A stretch of 64,000 nucleotides of DNA from Pseudomonadota bacterium (GTDB taxonomy: Bacteria > Desulfobacterota > Desulfovibrionia > Desulfovibrionales > Desulfovibrionaceae), in NCBI GenBank assembly GCA_023411815.1, contig JAEYOJ010000116.1, positions 1-64,000 on the forward strand, read 5' to 3'. The notes under the pieces are model-generated. The model was given only the letters and a program-made list of their open reading frames with translations, had not been told where the DNA came from and searched no databases. Position 1 is the first letter of the stretch, and each line of letters starts with the position of its first letter. Positions 7,611 through 16,207 of the stretch are shown here, one piece after another. Position numbers and translations under genes: made by a program.

Positions 7611-9263
7611 ATGCATGCACGACGTATCTGGGCCACCCTGGACCCCTATCATGAACCCGGCGCGATTCTCGGCCGCCGGGTGGCCAACGAGCATTTCCTG
7701 TGTTCTCTGCTGTCCGCAGGAGCTTTTGAAGAACATCACTTCTTCCTGGCGGGCGTAAGTCAGGAAAAGGCCTTGCGCGATTTCCTGGAACCGCGCTTTC
7801 CCGGCCTTGCCGCGAAAGGCGGTCTGCGCTTCTATTCCAGGCTGGACCTGCCGCGCATGCTGCGCTCGACGGCCTACCACTGTTTCCATCTCTCGGATTG
7901 CATCGTGAGCCAGCCGCATGTGGCCCGGCTGCGCAACCTCTATTCCGGCCGCATCTTCCCGGTCACGGGCACCACGCATTCCCTGAGCTATTCCGAGCAC
8001 ATGACGGCCATGCTGCAGCACCTCTGGCCCGGAACCACGGCGCGCGACCGCATCGTGGCCACTTCGCGTTCGGGCCGGGAGGTCGTGCTGGCCTATTTCC
8101 GTGAACTGCGCCAGCGCCTCGGCCTGGATCCCGAGCGGTTTCGCGAGCCGGGGGTCGAGCGCATCCCCCTGGGTGTGGACCTCGCGGCCCTGGCTCCGCT
8201 GACGGGCGAGCGCCGGGCGGAGGTGCGCCAGGTCCTGGGCTTTGAGCCGGACACGGTAATGGTGCTCGTCTTCGGCCGCATACAGCACCATTCCAAGCTC
8301 GACCTGCTGCCCGTGGTGCGAGCTTTCCAGCGGTTGGCCGCAATGGGCTTCGGGCCGGACAAGGTGGGGCTGGTGCTCGGGGGGTGGGCGGACAAGCACG
8401 ACACGTTTCATTCGACGCTGCAAGAGATAGCCGCCAATGCGGGCCTGCGCATGCGCGTGGTCCTGCGGCCCACTGACGAACAAAAACGCGAGCTGTTCGG
8501 CGCGGCCGATGTGTTCTGCTCGCCCTCGGACAATCCGCAGGAGACCTTCGGCCTGACCATGCTGGAGGCCTCGGCCATGGGCCTGCCCATCGTGGCCTCG
8601 GACTACGACGGTTACCGTGACCTGGTTGTCCACGGCGAGACCGGGCTGCTCGTGCCGACTCTCGGGCCGGCGGGCGGCGGCGAGATCGACGCCGCGGCGC
8701 GGGTTCTCTTCGACAACCAGTACCACCTGCTGCTGGGGCAGGCCACGGCCGTGGACGTGCGCGCCCTGGCCGAGGCCTTGGGCCGTCTGGCGTCCGATTC
8801 CGGACTGCGCTTGGAAATGGGCGCGGCGGGCCTGCGCCGCATGGAGCGCGAGTATTCCTGGGATTCGGTGGTCCGTCGCCATGTGGCCCTGTGGGATGGC
8901 CTGTGGGACGTGGAGCCCGGCGGGGACTTGACCGCGGCGCATCCCCTGCATGCGCCCTATGCGGAAATATTTGCCGCCAATCCGAGCGCCAGGCTTGGGC
9001 CCGACATCCTTGTGGTCAGTTCCAGGGCCGGCGAAGCCGTGCTGCGCAAGCGGGAGTTTCCCCTGATTTATGGCGGCGTGGCGGAGTGGGTTGATCCGAA
9101 GCTCCTGCACCTGCTGATCTTCCTGGCCCGCAAGCCGACGCGGACCGGCGAGCTGCTGGTGCGGCTGCGCGAGGCTGAACCGGCTTTGAGCCAGGAGCGC
9201 GCCGAGTTCCTGCTCCTGTGGGCCCTCAAGCAGGATTTTCTCGAACGCGCGGAGGCTGTCTGA
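7611..9263 (+). CDS. Glycosyltransferase, GT-B fold (GT4-like)
   Basis: The 550-residue protein has the two-domain GT-B arrangement. Its C-terminal half carries VLVFGRIQHHSKLDLL near residue 222 and the donor-sugar motif ADVFCSPSDNPQETFGLTMLEA, with EASAMGLPIVASDYDG, typical of GT4 retaining transferases using nucleotide sugars. A further C-terminal segment of about 130 residues after the GT domain has no recognised identity. The frame extends upstream, but only the ATG at 7611 has a GGAG at suitable distance. The second glycosyltransferase starts three bases after its stop, so they are co-translated. The acceptor is unknown; envelope polysaccharide is likely. Confidence 0.87.
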   Translation: MHARRIWATLDPYHEPGAILGRRVANEHFLCSLLSAGAFEEHHFFLAGVSQEKALRDFLEPRFPGLAAKGGLRFYSRLDLPRMLRSTAYHCFHLSDCIVSQPHVARLRNLYSGRIFPVTGTTHSLSYSEHMTAMLQHLWPGTTARDRIVATSRSGREVVLAYFRELRQRLGLDPERFREPGVERIPLGVDLAALAPLTGERRAEVRQVLGFEPDTVMVLVFGRIQHHSKLDLLPVVRAFQRLAAMGFGPDKVGLVLGGWADKHDTFHSTLQEIAANAGLRMRVVLRPTDEQKRELFGAADVFCSPSDNPQETFGLTMLEASAMGLPIVASDYDGYRDLVVHGETGLLVPTLGPAGGGEIDAAARVLFDNQYHLLLGQATAVDVRALAEALGRLASDSGLRLEMGAAGLRRMEREYSWDSVVRRHVALWDGLWDVEPGGDLTAAHPLHAPYAEIFAANPSARLGPDILVVSSRAGEAVLRKREFPLIYGGVAEWVDPKLLHLLIFLARKPTRTGELLVRLREAEPALSQERAEFLLLWALKQDFLERAEAV

Positions 9264-9265
9264 GC

Positions 9266-10387
9266 ATGGTCGGCAGCGCCTTGAGCGTCACGCATCACAC
9301 CTGCCTGGAACAGCGCGGCGGAGCGACCCGCGTGGCGGACATGCTTGCCGGCTGGCAGACCGGGGCCGGCCTGCGCGTCGAACGCACCTTCGAGCTGGCC
9401 GAGACCGAAACAGGCCGGCGGCGCCTGCAGTCCAGAGTCTGGTTGGATGACTTGTCGGCCGCCGCCAGGGACGGCATCCTGCACCTGCACGCCACCCGGG
9501 ACTGGCCCGCATTGCTGGAGGGGCTGGCCGGCCGGATTCCGCCGTCGCCCCGGCTCGTGCTTACGCTGCACGACTGCGCGCTCCTTACGGGCGGTTGCAT
9601 TTATATTTTGAACTGCCCCCATTACGCCTCCGGCTGCGTGGATCCGTGCCCAAGGAACCACGGGCAGGTGCGTGAACGCCGCGGGCGCATCGAGCAGGCC
9701 TTGCGCAGCCTGTCGCCGCTGGCGGTCAGTCCCTCGCGCTGGCTGCGGGATCTTGCGGCGCAACGCTTCCCCTGGCTCGATCTGCGTGTGGTTCCCAATG
9801 GCGTGGAGTGGCCCGAAACCAAGCCAGACAAGGCAGAAGCCCGGCGGCGGCTTGGCTTGGCAGCCGAAGCGCGCCTGGCCCTGTTCGTGGCCCACGGCGG
9901 CACGTCCGCGGCCTGGAAGGGCGGCGACATCTGGATGGAGATGTTCAAGCTCATCAAGGCGCGCGAGCCGCGAGCCGTGGCCTGCATGCTGGGCGGCGAG
10001 AAACAGGAGCGCCGGGGCGACGTATTCCTGTGGCCCTACGTGGACCGCGAGCGCATGGCTTTGTTTCTTGCCGCGGCTGATGTGCTCGTCTACCCAGCGC
10101 GCGCGGACAACCATCCGCTCATCGTGCTGGAAACCATGGCCGCCGGAACCTGTGTCGCCGCCACCTCCGTGGGCGGTATCCCGGAGCAGATCCGCGACGG
10201 CGAAACCGGCGCGCTGGTCCAAGGCGACTGGTCCGCCCTTGCCGAGCGGGCCGCGACGCTGCTCGCGCATCCCCGTCAGGCCCGGACCATGGGCCTCAAT
10301 GCCTACGAGACCGGCCGCGCGCGCTTCTCGCTTCAGCGCATGGCCGCCGACTACCAGCGCGTCTACGCGCAAGCCGCTGCCAGATAA
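9266..10387 (+). CDS. Glycosyltransferase family 4, cysteine-containing type
   Basis: The protein is 373 residues. The N-terminal half has LVLTLHDCALLTGGCIY followed by several cysteines (NCPHYASGCVDPCPR), the motif seen in WcaC-like polysaccharide transferases. The C-terminal half has VVPNGVEW, AADVLVYPARADNHPLIVLE and ETMAAGTCVAATSVGGIPE, the nucleotide-sugar site of GT4 enzymes. The start ATG lies two bases after the upstream glycosyltransferase stop, and the only candidate ribosome site is inside that gene, implying translational coupling. The pair probably acts on one cell-surface glycan; neither sugar nor acceptor can be read from the sequence. Confidence 0.88.
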   Translation: MVGSALSVTHHTCLEQRGGATRVADMLAGWQTGAGLRVERTFELAETETGRRRLQSRVWLDDLSAAARDGILHLHATRDWPALLEGLAGRIPPSPRLVLTLHDCALLTGGCIYILNCPHYASGCVDPCPRNHGQVRERRGRIEQALRSLSPLAVSPSRWLRDLAAQRFPWLDLRVVPNGVEWPETKPDKAEARRRLGLAAEARLALFVAHGGTSAAWKGGDIWMEMFKLIKAREPRAVACMLGGEKQERRGDVFLWPYVDRERMALFLAAADVLVYPARADNHPLIVLETMAAGTCVAATSVGGIPEQIRDGETGALVQGDWSALAERAATLLAHPRQARTMGLNAYETGRARFSLQRMAADYQRVYAQAAAR

Positions 10388-10539
10388 TCCTCGCGGCAGC
10401 GTTTTTCAGCCATTTCCAGGGGCGTTCCGCCCGCGAAATCGTACCAGCCGCAAGCGCATTCTCTGCATTCGTTCGGCAGAGAGATAATTCCTTCCGCGGT
10501 TTGATGCTGCCGGGAAAATATCTGGTAGCATGCCGGCAA
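10363..10539 (-). CDS. Possible 58-residue cysteine-rich protein
   Basis: An open minus-strand frame starts at a TTG (10539) with GGAG six bases upstream and ends at 10363, overlapping the 3' end of the glycosyltransferase on the other strand by 25 bases. It encodes six cysteines, five of them in NECRECACGWYDF and EKRCREDYLAAACA, a pattern suggesting metal binding. The composition looks protein-like rather than random, but there is no ATG and no recognised family. Confidence 0.35.
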   Translation of the reverse strand: MPACYQIFSRQHQTAEGIISLPNECRECACGWYDFAGGTPLEMAEKRCREDYLAAACA

Positions 10540-10657
10540 GGGAGGCTCCGCGAAGAGCGCGCTCCTGGTTTCCGCGTCATCCCGAGCCTCCCGCCCTTGG
10601 CATGAGGCGGCTGATCCAGATCGGGCGACGGCAACCAGAAAGATGAAGGAGGAAACA

Positions 10658-11092
10658 ATGGCGGTGCCCATCAAGGTGTCGGACGAGTTGAAAGGCCTGC
10701 TCAACGAGGCGATCGCCCGCGAGCTTTCGGTGTCCATCTCGTACATGTGGCAGCATGTGCTCATGACCGGGGTCAAGGGGTTCGCGGTCAGGAGCGAGAT
10801 TAAGAAGATATCCATCGCGGAGATGAAGCACGCCGAGGAGATCGCCGAGCGGCTGGTGTACCTGGGCGGCAAGCCGACGACGCAACCTACGGAGATCAAG
10901 GTCGGCGAGAACCTCGCGGAGATGCTGCGGATCAACGCGGCGCAGGAGTCGGGAGCCATCGAGCTGTACCGCAAGATCATCGACAAGGCCGAATCCGAGG
11001 GCGACAAGGTCACGGCGGCCATGTTCCGGGACATCCTGGGCCAGGAGGAGGAGCATCACGACACGTTCACGGGGCTCCTGGAAGAGAGCTGA
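10658..11092 (+). CDS. Ferritin-like di-iron protein (bacterioferritin-like)
   Basis: The 144-residue four-helix-bundle protein has the ferritin-type di-iron ligand pattern: Glu in the first helix (IARELSVSISYMWQH), EMKHAEE in the second, QESGAIELYRK in the third and GQEEEHHD in the fourth. It would store or detoxify iron, or act as a ferroxidase, in the cytosol. It is shorter than classical bacterioferritin, and the haem-binding methionine is not evident. AGGAGG five to six bases before the ATG at 10658 fixes the start over an ATG at 10643. It is monocistronic, with a hairpin about 80 bases after the stop. Confidence 0.85.
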   Translation: MAVPIKVSDELKGLLNEAIARELSVSISYMWQHVLMTGVKGFAVRSEIKKISIAEMKHAEEIAERLVYLGGKPTTQPTEIKVGENLAEMLRINAAQESGAIELYRKIIDKAESEGDKVTAAMFRDILGQEEEHHDTFTGLLEES

Positions 11093-11469
11093 GGCGACAA
11101 ATACACGGATGAATGGCGAATGGGCCGCCTGGCCCGGCATCGCCATGTGGTCTGTGACAGCCATCGGGCAAGCGCCCCCCTCCTGGCCGCAAAGGAGGGG
11201 GACGCCATCCAACCGCCAGGGGATTACGGCCCGGGGCGATTTCCCTGTGCTGCTTGGCCGCCTCGGGTGCGCTACCCTGGGGCTGCATAGACGCGCGCCC
11301 AAAATGACTCGGCTCTCCATGCGCCATACGTCGGACCGTAAAACAGCTTGCCAAACGACTTCGAAGCGAGGATTAATTCTCGTATAAAGTTGGTTTGGTA
11401 ACTGGTGGATTGCCGCAAGCCACGCGTCCGTAGCGCATGGCCCAGAAGAACCTCCGACCCGGATAAGCC
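11093..11469. other. Intergenic stretch of 377 bases
   Basis: The stretch lies between the ferritin-like gene and the first receiver protein. It includes one hairpin at 11172-11205 and an AT-richer segment at about 11330-11400 that could hold the promoter of the receiver gene. No RNA gene or credible ORF was recognised. Confidence 0.5.
11172..11205 (+). terminator. GC-rich hairpin after the ferritin-like gene
   Basis: The arms CCCCCTCC and GGAGGGGG, extended by GCG/CGC across one mismatch, form a strong stem with a 10-base loop. No T-run follows. Confidence 0.4.
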
Positions 11470-11871
11470 ATGGAAAGAGACAGCGGAACTATCAGGGTAC
11501 TCATTATTGACGACATGGAGCGGTACAGGACTTCCCTGCAATGGCTTCTCAAGCAGGAGGGGTTCGAGGCCGAGAGCGCGGGAAGCGGGGAGGAGGCCCT
11601 CGGCCTGCTGGCCAAGATTCCCTTCGACGTGGTGCTGCTAGATCTGCGCATGCCGGGCATGGGCGGCATGGATGCCCTGCCCAGGATCAAGTCCTTGGCC
11701 CCGACGGCCCAGGTCATCATTCTCACGGGACACGCCTCGGTGGATTTCGCGGCCGAGACCATCAAGCTCGGCGCGGCCGACTTCCTGGTGAAGCCTTGCC
11801 CGGTGAAGGACCTCATAGGGACCATCCGCAAGGTCCACGATCTGTCCCTGCTTTCCAGGTCCAGTCGCTGA
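11470..11871 (+). CDS. Stand-alone response regulator receiver protein
   Basis: The 133-residue protein is a single CheY-like receiver domain: acidic pair D14/D15, phospho-acceptor D58 (VLLDLRMPG), the conserved Thr in ILTGHAS, and K108 in LVKP. There is no output domain, so it must act through protein contacts or as a phosphorelay intermediate. It converges on the PEP-synthase-like gene, whose other flank carries a second stand-alone receiver. No histidine kinase is adjacent. Confidence 0.93.
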   Translation: MERDSGTIRVLIIDDMERYRTSLQWLLKQEGFEAESAGSGEEALGLLAKIPFDVVLLDLRMPGMGGMDALPRIKSLAPTAQVIILTGHASVDFAAETIKLGAADFLVKPCPVKDLIGTIRKVHDLSLLSRSSR

Positions 11872-12002
11872 CAGCCGGCATTGAACGGCCGTTTCAGCAG
11901 CTCAATTGGCAAAAAATACAGGGCATTGGGAGCCCAGAGCGCCGTTTTCCGGCGGAAAAGCCGGGGAAAGCCGCTGTACTCGTCCAGGCAGCGGCCTGCC
12001 GC

Positions 12003-14615
12003 CTAGCCGCGCGGCAGCTTGGAGCGCATGGCTCCGGGGTCGAAGCAGTACTCACCCGAGAAGAAGCACTCCACCATATCCGTGATGCGCGCGTCGCTGT
12101 CCATGAGCATGTCGGCCTGGCGAGCAAAGTGCATCAGCCGCCCCAGAGCCCTGAGTTTCTCCTCGATGATCCCGGGCTCGAACTTCCGCAGCCTGCCGGC
12201 CACATGGTCGCCCACGGTCTCGGTGTCGAACCCGAGCCGGCACAGTATCTCGGCTATGGCCTTGGCTCTGCGTTCTCGGCGCTCTAAATCCGCAGCGCCG
12301 CCCTTGAATGAGAACGAGATGTAGTTCTTGTTCAAGGTCTGGCCGCAGTAGCAGTCCAGCACGCCGTAGTGGTAGCCCATGCGGGAGCTGAAGTTGAGGT
12401 ACTTGTCGGAAATGAGCGCATAGCTTTTGCCTCCCAGGCGGCCCTCGAAGCCGGGCTGGCTGGTCAGCTGTCGGGCGAGAATGGACAACAGCCCCCGCAC
12501 GGAAAAGGGACGCACGACCCTGGCCCGATTTCCGTGGAGGACAAGCCCGTCCAGGAAGGCCCGGAAAGGCCGGGAGGCGATTTCGGCCAGGGCGGCCTTG
12601 GGTTTGCCCTGGGCCTCGGGCTTGAGGCCGCCGCCCAGGTCGATGAGGTGCAGGTCCAGGCCCGTGGTCGCATCGAGCTGCACGGTCATGCCAGGCTCGC
12701 CTGCCACCATTTCACTTGTCCTGAACATCTCCTGGTAGGACCATTCGTGCAGCAGGCGCATGACATCGTGGATGGTCGTGCAGTAGGCTGGCGCAAAGCG
12801 CGGAGAGCGGGGGTCCAGCAGATTGAGGGGCGTGATCCAGGACGCGCAACGGCGTAAGAGGTCGTGGACCTGCGTGCCCTTCATGCTGAAACGGTCCTGG
12901 GTTTCGGGGCTGAGGAGCGATTCCACCCGCCCCTGGTAGATGCGCCTGGCGTCGGCATCCACGGTGAAGACTTCGCCGGGAGTGAGCAAGGAGGTGGCCG
13001 AGGCGATGCCGACGATGGTCGGCAGCTTGAACTCCCAGGAAAGGGCGGCCATGTGGCCCGTAGCGCTGCCCTGGTCGGTGACGATGGCCGAGGCTAGTTT
13101 CATTGCCTTGATGAACGCCGGCGACGAATGCGGGGCCACGAGCACCGCTCCCTTGGGGAAGCGTTGCAGATCCCTGTCGCCGAGCACATGGTAGGCTGGT
13201 CCGGCTCCCACGCCCGTGCAGGCAGACTCGCCTCCCTCGGCCACGACCACGTAGCCCGGTTCGGGAGGTGGGGCGGGCCTGGTTTGGCAATGCGCTGCCC
13301 GCTCCGGACTGGACGAAGGCTGGGGCCTGGACTGCAACAGCATGAGCCGGCCGGTCATGTCGACGGCCCATTCGATATCCTGGGGCCGATCATAGTGCCG
13401 CTCCAGGGCCATGCCCCAGGTGGCCAGCCGCTTTATATCCTCATCCGAGAGACTCGGGGCCTGGCGCAGTTCCTTTTCCACAGACCGCTGCGCGACCCCT
13501 CCGTTAGAGTCCATCTCCAGGCGTACCGGCTTGTCCGCAACCGCACGCTCCCGGATGGCGCCGTCGCTTCTGGCCACCCGAAAGGTATCCGGGTTGATGA
13601 AGCCATCCACGGCATAGGGCCCGAGTCCCCAGAGGGCGTTGATGAGCAGCATATCCTGTTCGGGGCATCTGGGTTCGCGGGTGTACATGACCCCCGCGGC
13701 CCTGGCCGGGACCATGACCAGGCAGGCCACACCCATGGCTACGTCGTCGTCGCGAATGCCCTTGAGCAGCCGGTAAGCCATGACCTGTGGGCTGTAGAGA
13801 CTGGCCACCACGGCTTTATAGGCATCAAGCAGACCCTCGGCCGTGACGCCCAGCACGCTCAGATATTGGCCGGCGTAGGACAGTTCAGAGTCTTCGCCGA
13901 CAGCGCTGCTGCGTATGGCCACCCGCAAGTCCCCGGGCTTGACGCCCACCTCGGCGGCCAGCCTGGCGTGGGCGGCCATGATCTCGTCCGCGATCTCATC
14001 CGGGATCCTGGCCTGCCGCACAAGACTCTGGATCTCCTTGCTTACGGACCTGATGTCGTCCATCGAGTTCTGCGCGATCTCGAGCTTGAGATCCTCGATC
14101 TCCTCGAACAGGCCCTCGGACGAGAAAAAGGCTCGGAAGGCGCTGGTGGTTATCGCGAAGCCCGGAGGGATAGGCAGCCCCAGACCGTTGCGGATCTCGC
14201 CCAGGTTGGCGCTCTTGCCGCCCACGGCATCGACCATCTTGCCGTTGACTTCGGACAAGCTCAGGACATGGCGGCCGCCGGACAGGGGCATGTCGACCTC
14301 CAGCTTGCGGCGGAACCTGTCGCGAATGGCGTTGATGAGTGCGGCAAGGGAGGGAAGAGGCTTGTCGGCGAGTTGCTCGAAGCTGCGGAGCATGCGCAGA
14401 GCGTGGAATACTGCGCGGCTGGTCTGCGTGCGGATGTATACGATGCCGAATAGTTGCCGGCCGTCAAGTTTGACTTCCAGGTCCGAGATGAGCCTGGCCA
14501 ACTCGGCGTCGGAATCCAGGAGCGTCAGGAAGTGGTTGTATTTGACGCGGAACGTCTCGGCAGTCGAGTCTTCGGTGAGGCTCGGTGCGTCTTTGTTGTC
14601 TGGGCGCTGTTGCAT
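12003..14615 (-). CDS. PEP-synthase-like protein with PEP/pyruvate-binding N-domain and unknown C-domain
   Basis: The protein is about 870 residues from the ATG at 14615 (upstream in-frame ATGs at 14693 and 14726 also lack a convincing ribosome site, so the start is uncertain). The central part is the PPDK/PEP-synthase ATP-grasp domain, beginning GGKSANLGEIRNGLGLPIPP, with IRSSAVGEDSELSYAGQY and the arginine/ATP region IEWAVDMTGRLMLLQSRP. Next is a phosphohistidine swivel domain with H521 in GSATGHMAALSWEFKLPTIVG. The usual C-terminal PEP-binding TIM barrel is absent. Instead about 300 residues of unknown fold follow, ending DMVECFFSGEYCFDPGAM. It may be a phosphotransferase or regulator and not a true PEP synthase. 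Confidence 0.82.
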   Translation of the reverse strand: MQQRPDNKDAPSLTEDSTAETFRVKYNHFLTLLDSDAELARLISDLEVKLDGRQLFGIVYIRTQTSRAVFHALRMLRSFEQLADKPLPSLAALINAIRDRFRRKLEVDMPLSGGRHVLSLSEVNGKMVDAVGGKSANLGEIRNGLGLPIPPGFAITTSAFRAFFSSEGLFEEIEDLKLEIAQNSMDDIRSVSKEIQSLVRQARIPDEIADEIMAAHARLAAEVGVKPGDLRVAIRSSAVGEDSELSYAGQYLSVLGVTAEGLLDAYKAVVASLYSPQVMAYRLLKGIRDDDVAMGVACLVMVPARAAGVMYTREPRCPEQDMLLINALWGLGPYAVDGFINPDTFRVARSDGAIRERAVADKPVRLEMDSNGGVAQRSVEKELRQAPSLSDEDIKRLATWGMALERHYDRPQDIEWAVDMTGRLMLLQSRPQPSSSPERAAHCQTRPAPPPEPGYVVVAEGGESACTGVGAGPAYHVLGDRDLQRFPKGAVLVAPHSSPAFIKAMKLASAIVTDQGSATGHMAALSWEFKLPTIVGIASATSLLTPGEVFTVDADARRIYQGRVESLLSPETQDRFSMKGTQVHDLLRRCASWITPLNLLDPRSPRFAPAYCTTIHDVMRLLHEWSYQEMFRTSEMVAGEPGMTVQLDATTGLDLHLIDLGGGLKPEAQGKPKAALAEIASRPFRAFLDGLVLHGNRARVVRPFSVRGLLSILARQLTSQPGFEGRLGGKSYALISDKYLNFSSRMGYHYGVLDCYCGQTLNKNYISFSFKGGAADLERRERRAKAIAEILCRLGFDTETVGDHVAGRLRKFEPGIIEEKLRALGRLMHFARQADMLMDSDARITDMVECFFSGEYCFDPGAMRSKLPRG

Positions 14616-15050
14616 GTCTCCGCTGGCAGGTGCAGGTGAACGTCTCTCCAGGGCCGACACGCCGTCCGTGGGCCATCGCCCTTGGATTGACATTATTCGG
14701 AACCGCCTCGGTTGAAAAGGAATCATTTAGGCCATCGAGCATTGCTGTCCGAATGCTCCAGGCGTCCTCCGGGCTCTCCGCTAAACAGCCTAGGCATATG
14801 GATAAATCAGTGCTCATACGTATTATTTCACTTGCTATTTCCCAATGCGCACAAGATACTCCCAATATGTGTTTCTGAATGCTTGAAAGACACACGTGGA
14901 GGTCAGTGCGTCTCGACCAGGTGGCTCGAACGCGGGGCATGATGCAGCTGGCTCGGATCCAGCCTCCCGGCCGCCGTCAACGCCCATGATCGATATCGAC
15001 GTGCCGGCCCGGAACCCTTTCACCACACTGCAACATAGCAGGAGAAAGAT
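14616..15050. other. Divergent promoter region between PEP-synthase-like gene and receiver gene
   Basis: The 435 bases separate two divergently read genes. The segment 14790-14890 is clearly AT-richer than its surroundings, as expected for promoters. One sigma-70-like site is listed separately. No RNA gene was recognised. Confidence 0.5.
14832..14860 (+). promoter_or_regulatory. Candidate sigma-70 promoter for the second receiver gene
   Basis: A -35 box TTGCTA (14832-14837) and -10 box GATACT (14855-14860) are separated by exactly 17 bases; each matches four of six consensus positions. It would give a leader of roughly 185 bases before the ATG at 15051. Confidence 0.4.
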
Positions 15051-15500
15051 ATGAGCAACGACACGCCGAAGCTGCTGCTGGTTGACGACGATGAAAAGTT
15101 CAGGGCAAAGGTCGGCGACGCCCTGAAGGCGAAAGGGATGGATGTGTCGCATGCCATCAGCGGTATCGACGCCTTGGACCAGGTCGGCACGCGACCCTTC
15201 TCCGTGGTCCTCATGGACATCAACATGCCCGGCCTGGACGGTCTCGAAACGCTGCGGGAGATCAAGGCGCGCAACATCGGCGTCGAGGTCATCCTGTTCA
15301 CAGCCCATGGGACCATTGAGACGGCCATCGAGGGCATGCGCCAGGGAGCCTTCGACTACCTGCTCAAGCCCAATGAGATAGATGTCATCGAGGGGAAGAT
15401 CCGCGAGGCCCACGCCGTGAAGGCCGCCCGCGACGAGCGGCTGCGCAAGGCCCAGGAGCGCGCCCTGCTGGACAAGCTGGAGAAGAGCGTGAGGTTCTAG
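15051..15500 (+). CDS. Stand-alone response regulator receiver protein with charged tail
   Basis: The 149-residue protein is a receiver domain with acidic D12/D13, phospho-acceptor D56 (VLMDINMPG), the conserved Thr in LFTAHGT, and K106 in LLKP. It is followed by about 30 residues of basic/acidic helix (RDERLRKAQERALLDKLEK). AGGAG lies seven bases before the ATG. It has no DNA-binding domain and no neighbouring kinase. It is divergent from the PEP-synthase-like gene, which also has a receiver gene at its other end. A hairpin and a dispersed repeat follow the stop. Confidence 0.93.
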   Translation: MSNDTPKLLLVDDDEKFRAKVGDALKAKGMDVSHAISGIDALDQVGTRPFSVVLMDINMPGLDGLETLREIKARNIGVEVILFTAHGTIETAIEGMRQGAFDYLLKPNEIDVIEGKIREAHAVKAARDERLRKAQERALLDKLEKSVRF

Positions 15501-15519
15501 ATCAGTTTGTGTCTACTCC

Positions 15520-15559
15520 GGGAGAGAGCGCTGCCGTCCAACCGGCTTGTCTCTCTCCC
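15520..15559 (+). terminator. Hairpin after the receiver gene
   Basis: The arms GGGAGAGAG and CTCTCTCCC pair perfectly 20 bases after the stop codon, around a long loop. No T-run follows. Confidence 0.45.
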
Positions 15560-15609
15560 AGATCCTTTCCTGCCCGGGAGCGGTGCTTCAGGGCTCTCCT
15601 CTTCTTGCA

Positions 15610-15731
15610 GAGCATGTGCTTTTGAAGTGCTCTGCAAGCCATGCGTCGGCATGGCTTGCAGCCGCGACGGCGTAGACGAAATTCACTTGCGCCGTCAACG
15701 CGGGAGGGGCCGTCTTAAAAGTAATCCGCTC
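15610..15731 (+). repeat. Dispersed palindromic repeat, family 1, copy B
   Basis: The same block order as the copy at 1607-1715 is present: GCTTTTGAAGTGCTCTGCAAG, the GCAAGCCATGC/GCATGGCTTGC hairpin, TTCACTTGCGCCGTCAACGC, and a CGTCTTAAAA tail. It occupies most of the 326-base gap between the receiver gene and the small membrane protein gene; the rest of that gap shows nothing recognisable. Confidence 0.78.
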
Positions 15732-15826
15732 TAAACTGCGCAGGCACAGAGGCCGCCGTCGCTATATATGCCCGCTCGGACGCATGAATTGACTTGCCCT
15801 TAGAGCCTGCGCCGTGCGGCGGACCG

Positions 15827-16075
15827 TCATGACCCGAAAAAAAATTCCCGGATGAAGGGCATGATCTGGTTCAGGAGAAACAGAAAGACGAGGCTGGCTG
15901 GCCAGAACCACCACTTTTTGAGGATAGGCGGGTTCCAGGCCTTGCCGCGCGGAAGATGGTGAAGCGGACGGTAGTCCTTGTCCTCGTGAAAGCTGAATTC
16001 CTGGTTCTTTTCAGCTTCGCGGCTTGCCGATTCAGGCGAATCGCTCGGCTTGATTGGCTTGCTCTGCTTGCTCAT
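15827..16075 (-). CDS. Small single-span membrane protein
   Basis: The 82-residue protein has a charged, Ser/Lys/Glu-rich N-terminal half and one hydrophobic helix near residues 55-75 (FWPASLVFLFLLNQIMPFI), so it is probably an inner-membrane protein with a cytosolic N-terminus. No family was recognised. It lies downstream of the first SLC13 permease, but a terminator-like hairpin (16153-16187) stands between them. The ribosome site is weak (GAGGAA, 11 bases upstream). It could be an accessory subunit of the permease or an independent gene. Confidence 0.65.
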   Translation of the reverse strand: MSKQSKPIKPSDSPESASREAEKNQEFSFHEDKDYRPLHHLPRGKAWNPPILKKWWFWPASLVFLFLLNQIMPFIREFFFGS

Positions 16076-16152
16076 GCGTGGATGTTCCTCGCTCGGAACT
16101 CTCTAAAGTGATCAGGTCCCTCCTGTCCAGCGTTCCCAGGCTTGGAAAGTGA

Positions 16153-16187
16153 AGCCCGTCCACTCCCAGCGTGGGAGCGGACGGGCT
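16153..16187 (-). terminator. Terminator after the first SLC13 permease
   Basis: The arms AGCCCGTCC and GGACGGGCT, with inner CTCCCA/TGGGAG pairing, form a long stem 20 bases past the permease stop. TTCACTTTCC follows on the minus strand. Confidence 0.65.
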
Positions 16188-16207
16188 GGACCAGTCTGCT
16201 TGCTCGG

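Noticed and set aside
6708..9110. 800-codon minus-strand open frame over the glycosyltransferase gene
   Set aside because: A shadow of the GC-rich plus-strand gene with no domain; it also runs into the diguanylate cyclase region in a different frame.
12003..14453. Long plus-strand open frame antisense to the PEP-synthase-like gene (13128-14453)
   Set aside because: Composition is His/Gly/Ala-rich with no domain, as expected for the complement of a GC-rich gene; the minus-strand frame carries clear catalytic motifs.
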